From NCBI GenBank assembly GCA_012931725.1, contig CM022949.1, positions 2,772,939 to 2,836,938 of the forward strand: DNA of 64,000 nt. Direction: 5' to 3'. Positions 31,033 to 42,639 of the stretch are shown here, one piece after another; positions within the stretch are counted from its first letter, which is position 1, and each line of letters begins with the position of its first letter. The notes under the pieces are model-generated. The model was not told where the DNA came from. It saw only the letters and a list, made by a program, of their open reading frames with translations, and did not search any database. The stretch is from Litsea cubeba (Eukaryota > Streptophyta > Magnoliopsida > Laurales > Lauraceae). Made by a program: the position numbers and the translations under genes.

Positions 31033-31928
31033 TGTAAGTGCACAAAAATTCACGGACCCGGGGGGGTGGTGTTCTTGCGACTCACTGAGGAGGACGAAGG
31101 CCGGAGCCGCCCGTCTCCTCGCTGCTGATGGAAGAACCACTGCCTGAGAACCTGGAAGAGGGAGAAGAAACAGGTCAGAGGACCCTGGCTGTGGGCGGCG
31201 CAGGGCTCTCCGATGCCTAAGTCAGTATGAGTACTGGACAGTAGGAGGAGATTTTAGGGGAGAAGGTGATACCAGTGTGGTTCTCTCGGACGGGAGAGAG
31301 AGTCAGCCAGAGAGAGCCCCCCTCCTGTTCTGGTTTTGCCCCTTTTATAGAGGAGGAGGGGGAGATAGTTGACTTTGGAGAGAGAGGAGGCAGGAGACAA
31401 TGAGGTGGTTAGCCGTCCCATCACAGCCCACTCTGGCGTCTGTGGACGCCGATCTGTCAGGAAGCATGGGCGGCATGGGAGGCATGGGAGGCTCTGTCTG
31501 TCAGAGAGTATAGGCGTGCCCTTGTCTTGTCGCGCGTGCTCTAGCGTGCTTAAGTGTCCAAGGGTGGACAGCTGTCAGGCCCTGCCTTGGCTAGTCCTGG
31601 CGTCCTGACCGAGGTCGGGGAGCCGAGGTCGGAGAGGACCTTGACTTGGCTAGAGACCCTGCAGAGAGGCCGAAGTGGAGGACCGGGGAGGAGTCCCTAG
31701 CCGAGCTGGAGACGACCTGGCCGAGGTGGAGCTCAGCCGAGCTGGGAGCGTCCTGGCCGAGGTGGAAATGTCGTGCAAGGGGCCGAGATGAGTCTCTGGC
31801 CGGAGTGGGGGACTTAGCCGAACTGGCGGACGTTGAGACGGGCCTTGCCGAGATGGCCTAGCTGGCGCCGGAGCATGAGATAGAGCATCCGGCCCGTCAT
31901 CCGGCGAGTTCGGAAATATCCCCACACA
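31033..31928 (-). repeat. Gag-only gypsy 5' LTR
   Basis: This 896-bp LTR is the promoter copy for the minus-strand element. The PBS begins two bases inside it. It differs from the other LTR by the 9-bp duplication and scattered substitutions, so the insertion is older than copia-1 but still recent. Confidence 0.9.
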
Positions 31929-32006
31929 CCCATGAATCCACAAGTATGAGGACGTGCCACGTGTCGCTCTCCTATGAAAAACCTGTTATCTTTTATTATA
32001 TAATAT

Positions 32007-32268
32007 AATAATGTCATTCACTAAAAGCTTCATCTTTTGGTGTTACTGGTCATTAATATGGTATTCGAGTTAGAGGTCATGCGTTCGAACACTCCCAACT
32101 ACAGAAGAACTCGAGTGTCTTTCAAGATTGCAGCCGCGATCTCCCCTGCTTGTGGGCTACTTGGGTCCTCCTTCGGTAGTAACAATTGAGACTGTAAGCT
32201 TCCAACTTCTACCAGGGATAGTGAGTGCTTCCCTGAGAATTCCGATGAGACTGGATTGGTGCTGGGGT
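32007..32268. other. Possible tRNA-derived SINE fragment
   Basis: A B-box-like stretch GCGTTCGAACACTCCC lies at about 32080-32095, preceded by TTAGAGGTCAT, as in plant tRNA-derived SINEs. There is no clear A box, poly(A) tail or target duplication, so this is a weak call. No gene is seen. Confidence 0.3.
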
Positions 32269-32276
32269 GAGTCAAC

Positions 32277-33376
32277 CATAGTTACCTAATTTGCAATTCG
32301 CTGGATTCACATTTGAATTCGTACTTCACAGTTTGATGCTTGCTTCGATTTGGAAATTCGATGGGTAGGTTCATTTGATTCGCTTTTCGATTCGTTTTAT
32401 TCTCCATTCGAGTTCGACGAATTCAATATAAGAATTTGAATATACAAGAATAAATGGGTAACATCTTAAATTTATTATTTAATCAAATATAATACAAACT
32501 AAGATTTGTGTGAAATGGCCCACCATCAAGTAACTTGGGAACACTAATTTTTATACATGTTTGGATTTTATAAATGGGCCCCAATGATGGATGAATAGAA
32601 ATTACTATATCCATTCTAATATTTAATACAGTAAGAGATGTAACATTTAGCTTCCACAAGAATTTCAAAGATTCACACAATACCACGAAGAGGATGGAGT
32701 GAAGGAAATTGAAAAAAAAAATGAAATATAGAAAAATTAAGAGAGATAAGACTCCATCAAAACTCATGAGGCTCTAAATTGGGGGCCATCTTTTGAAATT
32801 TAACTAGCTCAATATATTTAGCACTTAATAAGTATTCTTGAAATATGGTTTCATCATTAAATTCACTGGTATAAATCACATAAATTTTGATATATTATAG
32901 TATTCACAAGTTTATGAGTGATTAATGTTACCGTGGGCGGCGTGGGCCCAACTCTTTTTAAGATGAAATTTAGCTAAATCCTATTTGTATATATAAAAGA
33001 AGTCTCATCTTCTTTAGTTTTGATTTCTTATTGGGTGGGCCACACAATAAGTCTCACAAATTGGGTGCTGACATGCCGTACTCTACTCTTGAATGACTTT
33101 GTGATGGGATTCATGGGAAGACACTTGACAGGTGATGAGAAGACACCTATAGGAGAGAGGCTCGCCTTCCTACTTTCATGAAGACCATTGAGTGTCTTCC
33201 TTTCCTTTGTCTTCTAGTTCTGAGCATTTATTCTTCTTGTACCACCTTTCACATAGGAACGAATTGCTTGGAAGTGGAGAGCTTTGAAATCTCCAAATCC
33301 AACGAATCGAATTCCGTGTTGTTCGAATCGAACAATACGAGATTCGGCTGTGGTTAGACAGATTCAGGTAACTATG
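32277..33376. mobile_element. hAT-like non-autonomous DNA transposon
   Basis: A perfect 8-bp duplication GAGTCAAC flanks the element at 32269-32276 and 33377-33384. The ends are imperfect inverted repeats: CATAGTTACCTAAT at left, and on the right-end complement CATAGTTACCTGAATC. TTCGAA-rich subterminal sequence follows on both sides. The 8-bp duplication and CA ends fit the hAT superfamily. The 1.1-kb interior has no transposase, and a 94-codon minus frame at 32483-32767 shows no motif. Confidence 0.75.
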
Positions 33377-33678
33377 GAGTCAACAGTCATCTTCTTTGAT
33401 AACTTCATCATGTCTTCTCTATGAGAGGACTAGTTTGCTTTTTTATTATGGTTATTACTAACAATCTGGTATTTATGGTAGTGGGGTTGTCTATTTTCTT
33501 TTCTATTTGTTGGATGTTGACCACTGCTATTGGTACATCAATCGTCTGTTATTATATTAGTATGAGATAACTTCCTACAGTAGCATGATTGTGATGCGTA
33601 TGGAAATTCTTCTAAATTGCATTGGAAACAAAGCAAGATATTTTGTCCCTAAGAATCATGACCCAAAGCTACTATGAA

Positions 33679-33865
33679 CAGGGGCAGACTCAGAATTTTT
33701 ATTTAGGTAGGGCGATTATTTACTATTTAGACATATGTGCTTCGGACATGGGGCGATTGTGTAGTGTTTAGATAAATATGTATGAGGGCCTATTTAAATC
33801 AATGAAGAATTTAAAATTAACCTGGGGCGGTTGCCCTAGGTCATCAAAGCCTGGGTCCGCCCCTG
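33679..33865. mobile_element. hAT-type MITE
   Basis: The ends CAGGGGCAGACTCAG and, on the complement, CAGGGGCGGACCCAG are inverted repeats of a terminal sequence common in plant hAT MITEs. The flanking 8-mers ACTATGAA and ACCATAGA match at only five positions, so the target duplication is decayed. The element is 187 bp and non-coding. Confidence 0.7.
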
Positions 33866-34204
33866 ACCATAGATTTTATAATGCAATTGGGTGTTTGGTT
33901 TGGATGATATAAGGCGATTGAGACATAGGCAGAAAGATCCATGAGTTTGCTTCTTATGAATTCCTAGATAGGGGTCAAGTGGGCCAGATTGAGCCTGGAC
34001 TCATTTTAGACTTGTTCCCTTCACACCACTAAAATTCACAGTTAGTCACCAGTGCATAGGCTAATCCCCTTGCTATCTCAACCTCTTTGTAGCCTTTCTT
34101 GCTATGATGCACGGATACTGTAAAATAGGCAATGTATCTTGTCGTATTCGATACTTCACTTTTTGCAGGTAAAATTCAAGTCCCTACTGCGTCCATACCA
34201 TATC
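33866..34204. other. Intergenic sequence
   Basis: I see no gene, repeat or motif worth naming in this stretch between the MITE and the membrane-protein gene fragment. Confidence 0.4.
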
Positions 34205-34485
34205 TGGGCATCATAGCTTTCTTCTACTCAAAGTAAAATACTGGGTAGACACCGAAGATTAAAATTGTTAAGATTATATAGTTGCTAATCGACCCAATGC
34301 GATTTGCTTCATATTCAGATAGTCATTGAGAAGACAGATGGGAGCACCATTAGAACAAATCCTTGAAGTTTTTTCAGTTTCATAAGCACTGAATCTCTCT
34401 CAAGTGCCACCAATCCATGACAATCCTCTTCTACAAACTGAAATCACAAGGCCTAACGTCCACAGAGCAAACAAGTAGACATAGA
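34205..34485 (-). pseudogene. Fragment of the six-pass membrane protein family
   Basis: Read on the minus strand, three pieces match the intact gene at 45551-46501 in the same order. FYVYLFALWTLGLVISV corresponds to its residues 199-216. After a one-base frameshift, EEDCHGLVALE corresponds to residues 218-228. Near 34235, FGVYPVFYFE corresponds to residues 286-295. The C-terminal piece lies about 185 bp from the middle piece, against about 230 bp in the intact gene, so there is a deletion between them. The N-terminal half is missing. This is a dead third member of the family. Confidence 0.75.
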
Positions 34486-35699
34486 ATAGTGCACTGAGAG
34501 AATCATCCACTAATGTGCTTATTGTTCCAAATCACATTTATAAATGCATGTATTTTTTTTTTGTCATTTCAAATAACATATTTTGTTGTGACAAATCATT
34601 CTAAGTAATGTATATTTATTTATAGGGGTACCGGTGTGGCATTTTGGCTTAAGTAGATTGGCTCTTTGGTCGTGTTCTTGGTTAAATCGAGTGTATATTT
34701 TGTTTATATGTGTGGCCGTGTGGGGCAGTTTCGTACTCAAGAAGGATAATGATGGTTGGAAGTTCTTTCCTTTTGCCTTGGTAAAACGTCTTGATATATC
34801 TCAACAGGAGTTTGATGATCCCAATGTGTGTAGATCATCGTGATTAGTTATATCACTTACCCCAATAAAGCATGGTAGGCCCAAGTGCTACTCTTGCTGA
34901 GAACAGACACAAAATTTGGTTTTGCAAAGTTTAAGGCTGACTGCTTGTGGACGCCAACTCTCTCCTCATTTGGCCTTGGGACAGACAGCAGAGGACTTAA
35001 AATGTGCTATGGATAAACAATGCAATTGTGTCAGGTATATATGATTAGAACCATTTGCCCGATTTAAAGTACTTATTTTTAAACTGTCCTGTTGATACTT
35101 GCTTGGATTAAACCACATGGACAGCCCAAATTGGAGATTAGAATTGGATGTGCCCAAATGCATATATGGTTGATTTATGATGCTTTGGGCTGCATCCTTT
35201 GATTTCGTTCTTCATTTCTTGTAGGCTTTTCATTGTTGCCTAGCTCCGTTCTAATGTAGTCCTCTGTTTTCTTTTAATTGCCTGGCACCAGACACCAATT
35301 TGCCTTTGTATCATCTTGATATGGGTCTGGCCCCTAGTCATGTATCAATTGTTATTGCTTGTTTTCTTGGAATGGTTGCCTTCCCTTGGCTAGTAAAAAA
35401 GATCTTAATCATCTTCCAAAAATGGTCTCAGTATGAAACTGAAACCTGGAGTCGGTGGGACCTCCATTGTAATGACCTTAAGGTCATGACTTGATGATCC
35501 TAGCCATTGAGTCTGAGCTTCTGATAAATTTTAACCATGATTTAATATTTTTCTTCTTGGTTCCATTTATTTGCCCTCAATGAGATGGTCAATTTGATCG
35601 ATGGTCTGGCTATCACATCTATAATACACTAGACCTGCCAAATCATATGATAAGTCTAGTTATTGTCTTGATCATCAGCTTTGTTTGCTCATCTCAATG
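34486..35699. other. Intergenic sequence, no recognised gene
   Basis: Frames of 60-70 codons (for example 34634-34843) show no motif, and their codon use is not distinctive. Phrases such as a pyrimidine run plus AG near 35224 could be splice sites, but no exon can be joined to them. Confidence 0.35.
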
Positions 35700-35957
35700 T
35701 GACACGACCTAAGCCCGAGATTATCATTAAATCGAGTTATTCCTGAATCATGTCGCATACTTACTCCCGTGAATTTCAATCAAATAAAACTCACAAAGGA
35801 TATTAATACACATTATGCGGAATTTAACATTTAAACAAATGTACATTGTTCATATTTAAAACAAACTTTAATTACAATTTGTACAATGATACACTTGCAT
35901 ATTTAAGTATAATGCAAGGATAAAAAATACTAAACGTTTCAAAAACAAACAACTTTT

Positions 35958-36274
35958 TGTTGTGCGCGTGTATGCGGAAACGTGAATCAGCGATCGAACG
36001 AATAAACAACCACACAAGACAAACAATCACACACAAGAGAATTACGTGGTTCGGCAATCTTGCCTACGTCCACGGGAAAGAAAACTCGACTCTCCTTTAG
36101 GTTCACTCTTCTCTGTCTGTCTGTCTATCATGGGTTACACATTACATCATATATATAATGTTCTCTTTCTTATTCCCTAAGAAACCCTATCTTAGTCAAT
36201 AAGAAAGTCCCGGTACAATTACCATAATACCCATGTCCATGAACCCATTTGGTCTGGACCTACTAAGCCCAACA
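35958..36274 (-). repeat. copia-2 3' LTR
   Basis: This 317-bp LTR has TATATATA-type sequence near 36150. The palindrome clusters found in the other LTRs of the window are absent here. Confidence 0.9.
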
Positions 36275-36315
36275 ATCTCCCCCTCCAGACCATGGGGAAA
36301 ACGTCTCTGAACCCT

Positions 36316-39300
36316 TTACGAGGAGTCCAGTCCTGCCAACTCTGAACACAGCTCCAGCTTTCCCTTAGACACGACCTTAGTCATCATGTCAGAGGGATTC
36401 TTGTCAGTGTGAATCTTTTCCAGCTTCAAGAGATTCTTCTCGATGACCTCACGAATCCAATGATATCTCACATCAACGTGCTTTGTGCGGGCATGGTATG
36501 TAGCGTTCTTGCTAAGATCCATAGCACTCTGACTATCACAGTAGACTACATACTCTCCTTGCTTCAAATCCAGTTCTTTAAAGAAATTCCGCAACCAAAT
36601 CATCTCCTTCCCTGCTTCATTAGCAGCTATGTATTCTGCTTCGGTTGTAGACAATGCTGTACACTTCTGCAACTTAGACTGCCAGGAAATAGCTCCCCCT
36701 GCAAAAGTAAATAAGTACCCAGAAGTAGACAACCGACGATCAAGATCGCCTGCAAAATCAGCATCTGTAAAGCCTTCAAGTACTGGTTTTAAGCCTCCGA
36801 AACACAAGCAAAAATCTGATGTACCTCTTAAATATCTGAAGATCCACTTCACTGCTTCCCAATGCTCTTTCCCAGGGTTAGAAAGAAATCTACTCACTAC
36901 ACCCACTGCATGAGCAATGTCTGGCCGTGTACACACCATGGCATACATAAGACTCCCAACTGCCGAGGAGTATGGAACAGACATCATCCGTTCCTTTTCT
37001 GCATCTGTAGTAGGACATGATCTTTTACTGAGCTTGAAGTGACTGGCTAAAGGCATGCTAACTGGCTTAGCATCTATCATGTTGAATCTCGCTAGCACCC
37101 GTTCAACATATTTCTCCTGTGACAACCACAGCTTCTTGGCATTCCTCTCACGACGTATTTGCATTCCCAAAATTTGTCGTGCGGGACCCAAGTCTTTCAT
37201 GTCAAAAGTTTTTGACATGTCCCTTTTCAATCTGCCAATCATCTCACTATCCTGTCCAACTATCAACATATCATCTACATATAAAAGAAGGATGATAAAT
37301 TTGCCATTACCAAATTTACGAACATAAACGCAGTGATCTGCAGCTGTCCTCCGGTACCCATGACTCACCATGAATGAATCAAACTTCTTGTACCACTGTC
37401 TCGGCGCTTGTTTCAGCCCGTAGAGACTCTTTTTCAACCTGCAAACCAGCTGTTCTTTTCCTTCTACCTCAAACCCCTCCGGCTGAGTCATGTAGATCTC
37501 TTCTTTCAGATCACCGTGAAGAAAAGCAGTCTTCACATCCATCTGTTCAAGTTCAAGGTCCATGCTGTCAACTAGACCCAAGATAATTCTGATAGAAGTC
37601 ATTTTCACAACTGGAGAGAATATTTCATCGAAGTCAATACCCTTCGTCTGCGCAAAGCTTTTAACAACTAGCCGTGCTTTGTGCTTTATCAATTTTCCAC
37701 TGTCATCTCTCTTCACCTTGAACACCCATTTGTTCTTCAGAACCTTCTTGCCTTTTGGGAGTTCCACCAGCTCATAAGTATTGTTCTTTTTCAAAGAACT
37801 CATCTCATCCTGCATAGCCTTCATCCACTCATCTTTATCTTCATGAGTTTTTGCTTCTGGGTAGCTCTCTGGCTCCCCCTCATCAGTAAGCAAAATATAA
37901 TCTGATGCAGGATATCTTGTTGATGGTTGACGCTCTCGAGTAGACCTCCTAGGAGGTTCCGTGGTTTCTGACTGAGGAGACTGCTCCCCCTGCTCAACAC
38001 CCTGTTCATCTGGCAACCCCTGCGCCTCATCACGATCTAAATCGTTTTGTCCACCTTCTCCACCTGTAGTCTGCACTGGAGAAGGAGTCGGTGTGAGATC
38101 AACCACTCCATCAACAACTTCATTAGACTTTTCAGTCTTTTCAATATCTCCAAAGAACTGATCTTCATGAAACACCACATCCCTACTTCTGATAATTTTT
38201 CTTTTCTCTGGGTTCCATAACCTGTAGCCAAACTCGGCTCCACCATAGCCAAGAAAAATGCAACACACTGCCTTATCATCCAGCTTTGAACGCTGCTCCT
38301 TTGGTACATGTGCAAAAGCCTTGCACCCAAATACCTTCAAATGAGAATAAGAAACATTTTTACCTGTCCATACTCTCTCCGGAAGATCAAAATCCAAAGG
38401 AACTGAGGGAGACCTGTTAATCAAGTAAACGGCAGTCAGAATAGCTTCACCCTAAAATGGCTTGGGTAGCTGTGCCACTCTAATCATGCATCTCATCTTT
38501 TCAAGAATAGTACGGTTCATTCTTTCGGCTACACCATTGTGCTGTGGAGTACCAGGAACTGTTCTTTCATGTCGAATACCATGCTTTGAGCAATAGCCTT
38601 TAAACTGGTTGGATGTGTACTCACCACCATTATCTGTGCGGAGACACTTCAAGAGCTTTCCTGTTTCTCTTTCAACCATGACATGAAACTGCTGAAATAC
38701 TTGGAACACCTGATCCTTCGATTTCAACGCATAAACCCAGACTTTCCTGGATGCATCATCAATAAATGTGACAAAAAGCTTATTGCCACCCAATGACTCC
38801 ACCTCCATGGGACCACAAACATCAGAGTATACCAAATCCAACACATTAGATTTTATAGTTGATGTTTTAGAAAAAGAAACCCTATGCTGTTTACCAAATA
38901 AACAATAATCACAAGGGTCAAGGGATGTACCTTTGGAGTATTGAATCAAATCTTTCTTTGCCAATAACTGCGGTCCTTTCTCACTCATATGTCCAAGTCT
39001 CTTATGCCACAGATTTGGAGAGGATCTGTCTTCAACAGTATTCAACACACCTTTGCATAGCTTCACATGTGTTTTGTACAGCGTATTACACGCCTTCCCT
39101 CTCGCAAAAATAAGAGACCCTTTAGTGAGTTTCCACCTGCCATTTCCGAAGTAACTTTCATAACCTGCAAGGTCCAATGAAATCCCGGAAATCAGATTCA
39201 ACCGCAGATCAGGAATATGTCGCACATCTTTCAGGGTCATTGTGCAACCAATATCGGTTTGAATGCAGACATCACCGATCCCAACAATATTTGAATGACT

Positions 39301-40295
39301 TGTGTTGCCCATCTTCACAGTGCCAAAGTCCCCTGCTTTGTACGTCGTGAACATCTCCTTACAAGGAGTAGCATGGTAGGATGCTGCTGTGTCAACAACC
39401 CACTCAACCTGATTATCTGCAACACTCAAACACTCTTCAACTTCACTGGTAAGAATCACTACTTCATTATCCAAAGTAGCAGTAGTGTTCGTGTCATTCT
39501 TCTGCTCATTGTTGGTTTCTTTCTTTTCCTTCAAGGCAAAGCAATTCTTTCTAATGTGACCCTCCTTGCCACAATGAAAACATTTTCCAGACTTTTTCTT
39601 AGTCTGTGTTTCCTTGCCACCTCTGGACTTGCCACGACCCCCCTTTGGTCCCCTACTCTTACTCCTCCCTCTATTCTCAGTAACAAAGGCCTGTGCGTTA
39701 TCTGTCCCTGCAATTTTCCTTCTTGTTTCTTCATTTAACAAGCTGCTAGTAACTTGACTCATTGATAACACACCATCTGGAGTAGAGTTGCTCACGGAAA
39801 CAACCAATGTCTCCCATATGTCTCCCATGTATCTGGTAAAGAACTTAGAAGAAATAAAGCTTGCATCTCATCATCAAGGACCATCTTCATTGTAGCCAGT
39901 TCATTCACAATGCATTGAAAATCATTTATGTGATCGTCAATTTTACCACCCTCCTTGAATTTCATGTTTACAAGCTTTCTAATTAGAAAAGTTTTGTTTA
40001 CGGCGGTTTTCTTCTCATATCTTTCTTCTAACTTCATCCAAAGGGTTCTCGCATTGGTTTCATTAGACACGTGATGAAATATGCTGTTATCCACCCACTG
40101 TCTGATGTGACCAATGGTCTTTCTATGCATCTTTTTCCAATCTGGATCAGACATATCTTTTGGTCGGGCACTATCCCCCTCAATGGGATCATAGAGGTCT
40201 TTGCAATAGAGTATATCCTCCATCTTAGGTTTCCAAATCAACCAATTGGTATGGTTGAGTTTGATCATGGTAGTGTTCACAGTGTTGTTCTCCAT
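36316..40295 (-). pseudogene. copia-2 Gag-Pol, two disabling changes
   Basis: Gag starts at 40295 (MENNTVNTTMIKLNHTNWLIWKPKMED, in two parts, UBN2 type). An 11-bp tandem duplication at 39807-39828 shifts the frame after LPDTWET. The next frame carries the CCHC knuckle CFHCGKEGHIRKNC, the protease WVVDTAASYH, LWHKRLGH, and integrase with LRTDNGGEY and NGVAERMNR. It stops at a TAG (38452-38454) where the family has Trp. The last frame carries reverse transcriptase (QMDVKTAFLHGDL, YVDDMLIVG) and RNase H (TDADFAGDL, STTEAEYIA, HARTKHVDVRYH). Order and motifs are those of Tnt1-94/Tork-type copia. Only these two changes separate the relic from an open frame, so it died recently. Confidence 0.92.
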
Positions 40296-41413
40296 CTTAA
40301 TTTAATAATCAAGAAAATATAAACAACTGTCACTAACCTCAATTTCTGCACCAATCTATAGATCTCGTCACCACGAGTACGCTGGAAGAAACGGATCTGA
40401 AATCCGACTCTGGATGGCTCCGATATCGCAAAAATAGTTTTCTGCGCTCCGATTGGTCAAACTTTCTTGTTGACCGTCAAACTGCCAATCTTCTTCCACA
40501 GTTACGTAGATCTGCTCGCAACGAATCTGTAGGCGCAAACGAATCTCCGATCTGACACCGGATGATCAAGTTATTGACGAAATAATTTTCAGCCGTCAAT
40601 CTGGTCAAACCCCTGTTGACCGTAAAGTGCGCTGACGTGGCGATGACGTCAGCAGAAACTGGAGTGGGGTTCCTGTTCACGGGTCAGGCGAAACTGACCC
40701 AGAACCTGACCTGCCTGACCTGCTTCTTGTCTGTACTGGGCTGGGCTTCTTGCAGACGGGTCAGGTCAACCTGACCCGAGCCCAACCTGGCCTGAGACTT
40801 CTTCTCCCCAAACAGAAACAGAACTGGGTTCTGTTTCTGTAACTTGGGAGCGATGAAGGTTGCTCCTTCCCTCTTTGACCACGGCAAGGAGACGACTTCC
40901 GGCGATGGCGCGACGGCGGCGGGGAGTGGCGATGGCCGGCGGGGAGCGGCTGTCGACGGCGATCACCAGCGGCGGACGAGCGGCAACGGCATGGAACAGT
41001 CAGGTGAGTTGACTGTTGTGCAGCGTGGCGGCTGGGTTTTCTCCAGCGAAGGGCGGTGACACCGGCGATCAGCAATGCGTAGTTACGGAAGGCGACCAGA
41101 AGACTCCGGCGAGGATTGCGCAAGGCGGCAATTACGGAAGACAGACAGATCAATGAGGGCGGCAGCAGTGTGGCCCAGCGATGATCAAAGAATCAACCAA
41201 AAAAAAACCCAATCTCTGATCGTCGAACCTTCCTGTTTCCAATTGGAAACTTCGATCCTTGTGATCCGTGTGGCCCAACAAAGATCGGAAACGATCTTTT
41301 TTTTTTCCTGCGACGAAGAACCACGCGCAGAAGATCCGGATACCCTTAATCCGATCCGTCGATCGCAACGCGGCACAATCCAACCCTAGTAAATCCTAGG
41401 CTCTGATACCACT

Positions 41414-41730
41414 TCTTGTGCGCGTGTATGCGGAAACGTGAATCAGCGATCGAACGAACAATCAACCACACAAGACAAACAATCACACACAAGAGAATTA
41501 CGTGGTTCGGCAATCTTGCCTACGTCCACGGGAATGAAAACTCGACTCTCCTTTAGGTTCACTCTTCTCTGTCTGTCTGTCTATCATGGGTTACACATTA
41601 CATCATATATATAATGTTCTCTTTCTTATTCCCTAAGAAACCCTATCTTAGTCAATAAGAAAGTCCCGGTACAATTACCATAATACCCATGTCCATGAAC
41701 CCAATTGGTCTGGACCTACTAAGCCCAACA
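41414..41730 (-). repeat. copia-2 5' LTR
   Basis: This is the promoter LTR of the minus-strand element. Its TATATATA-type box lies at about 41605. The expected TG end is TC here, which would reduce integrase recognition of this copy. Confidence 0.88.
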
Positions 41731-42343
41731 CTTTTATCAAGTTTTCTATTTCTCAATTTATCTCCACTCAACTAATCCACCTGGAGGAACCGGGCCGGTT
41801 TCCTCCGCTGGCGCTGTGGTCTCGGGACAGGCAGGGGCAACTGGGCCTGTAATACCATCAATAACACACTATGAATTCAATAATTTAATAATGTATAAAC
41901 AGTTCTATGATTTCATATGCTAATCATATTTTCAATATGTCTAATTCAACATTAGACTTAAACAAATAATCAATAATAGTGTCAGTAACACTAACAGTAA
42001 CAATATCATTAACAGTAATAGTATGAGTCTTTTATTAACAGTTTGACAACTAACATAACATTTCCATATCATATATCATCTTCCTAAAAAGGAAGGATTA
42101 CCATCTCCCTAAACAGGAAGGATTACCATCTTCCATATGGAAGGATTAGTGAGAATTATTAGTGACCGGGCCAGGGACTACTAACATCACCACAGAGTTC
42201 CGGAACACTCCCAAATAGACTGCTGCAGCAACAACAACTCAATAAGCTTATAGAAATCATCATGTAGTGCAAGACTCAATAAACAATTCAATTCATATCA
42301 TTTAATTTCCGTTTAATTACAAATTAACGGCTATAATTCAATA

Positions 42344-42426
42344 ATAATCCCTTTAGGATTAACTCAGTTTATAATCCCTTTAGGATTAACTCAGTTTATA
42401 ATCCATTTTGGATATAACTCAGTGTA
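42344..42426 (+). repeat. 27-bp tandem triplicate
   Basis: Three copies of ATAATCCCTTTAGGATTAAC plus seven bases begin at 42344, 42371 and 42398; the third is diverged. The core CCTTTAGG is itself nearly palindromic. It lies in the probable gypsy solo LTR. Confidence 0.75.
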
Positions 42427-42639
42427 CAATTTCAACTAAACAATACCATCCAATTGAGTGTAATCCTTAGTTATTTAATGTACTTGTGTTATTCTCGATA
42501 AACATCACAGTTTATATAAAATTTGTATATTAAAGTTCCCTTAATTAACACCTATAAATGTATAAACAGTGTAAACAGCCTTGATTTAATCAATAGGCTC
42601 TTAGTCTTAAATTTCAGAAACTAAATCAGAAATTTCATC

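Larger units (their letters stand above)
27724..31928 (-). mobile_element. Complete gag-only Ty3/gypsy element (non-autonomous)
   Basis: LTRs at 27724-28610 and 31033-31928 start TGTAAGTGCAC and end CCCCACACA on the plus strand. The duplication CCCAT flanks the element at 27719-27723 and 31929-31933. On the minus strand the order is 5' LTR (right), PBS beginning TGGCGCCGTCTGTGGGAA at about 31031 (Asp-tRNA type), gag, a long non-coding GC-rich minisatellite region, then a polypurine tract ending GGGGGGCTAT at 28611-28620. No protease, RT or integrase is present, so enzymes must come from a relative. It sits inside the Helitron C terminal block and so is younger than it. Confidence 0.93.
27660..32006 (-). 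mobile_element. 5' end of a third Helitron (Helitron C), split by a gypsy element
   Basis: On the minus strand, reading from about 32006: an A/T tract, TATATAATAAAAGATAACAG, then GAGCGACACGTGGC (CACGTG at 31958-31963). After the gypsy insertion the same module resumes with a second CACGTG (27706-27711), CTTTTTGC and AATTGCCCTT, in the order seen at 4285-4410. This is therefore the same terminal family as Helitrons A and B in the opposite orientation. Only the 5' end is recognisable. It could also be a fragment attached to Helitron B by rearrangement. Confidence 0.55.
35958..41730 (-). mobile_element. Tnt1-like Ty1/copia retrotransposon (copia-2), inactivated
   Basis: Short 317-bp LTRs (35958-36274 and 41414-41730) end in CCCAACA. 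They are flanked by the duplication CTTTT (35953-35957 and 41731-41735). About five mismatches separate them by eye, including one in the terminal dinucleotide of the right copy (TC for TG). The Met-type PBS reads TGGTATCAGAGCC on the minus strand at 41399-41411. The polypurine tract, with GGAGGGGGAGAT, lies at 36275-36290. A GC-rich leader of about 1.1 kb (40300-41398) precedes gag; its open frames have no recognisable domain. The coding region is interrupted twice. Confidence 0.92.

Noticed and set aside
32931..32972. GC-rich stretch with GTGGGCC followed by a later CTAA, as a Helitron B 3' end
   Set aside because: The stem does not pair well and the site lies inside the hAT-like element bounded by GAGTCAAC, so it cannot be the end of Helitron B.
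34634..34843. 69-codon plus frame starting MWHFGLSRL
   Set aside because: It has no recognisable domain, no neighbouring exon and no second copy for comparison.
40844..41389. Frames of 71-104 codons in GC-rich DNA
   Set aside because: This is the untranslated leader of copia-2. It has no domain and several frames overlap on both strands.
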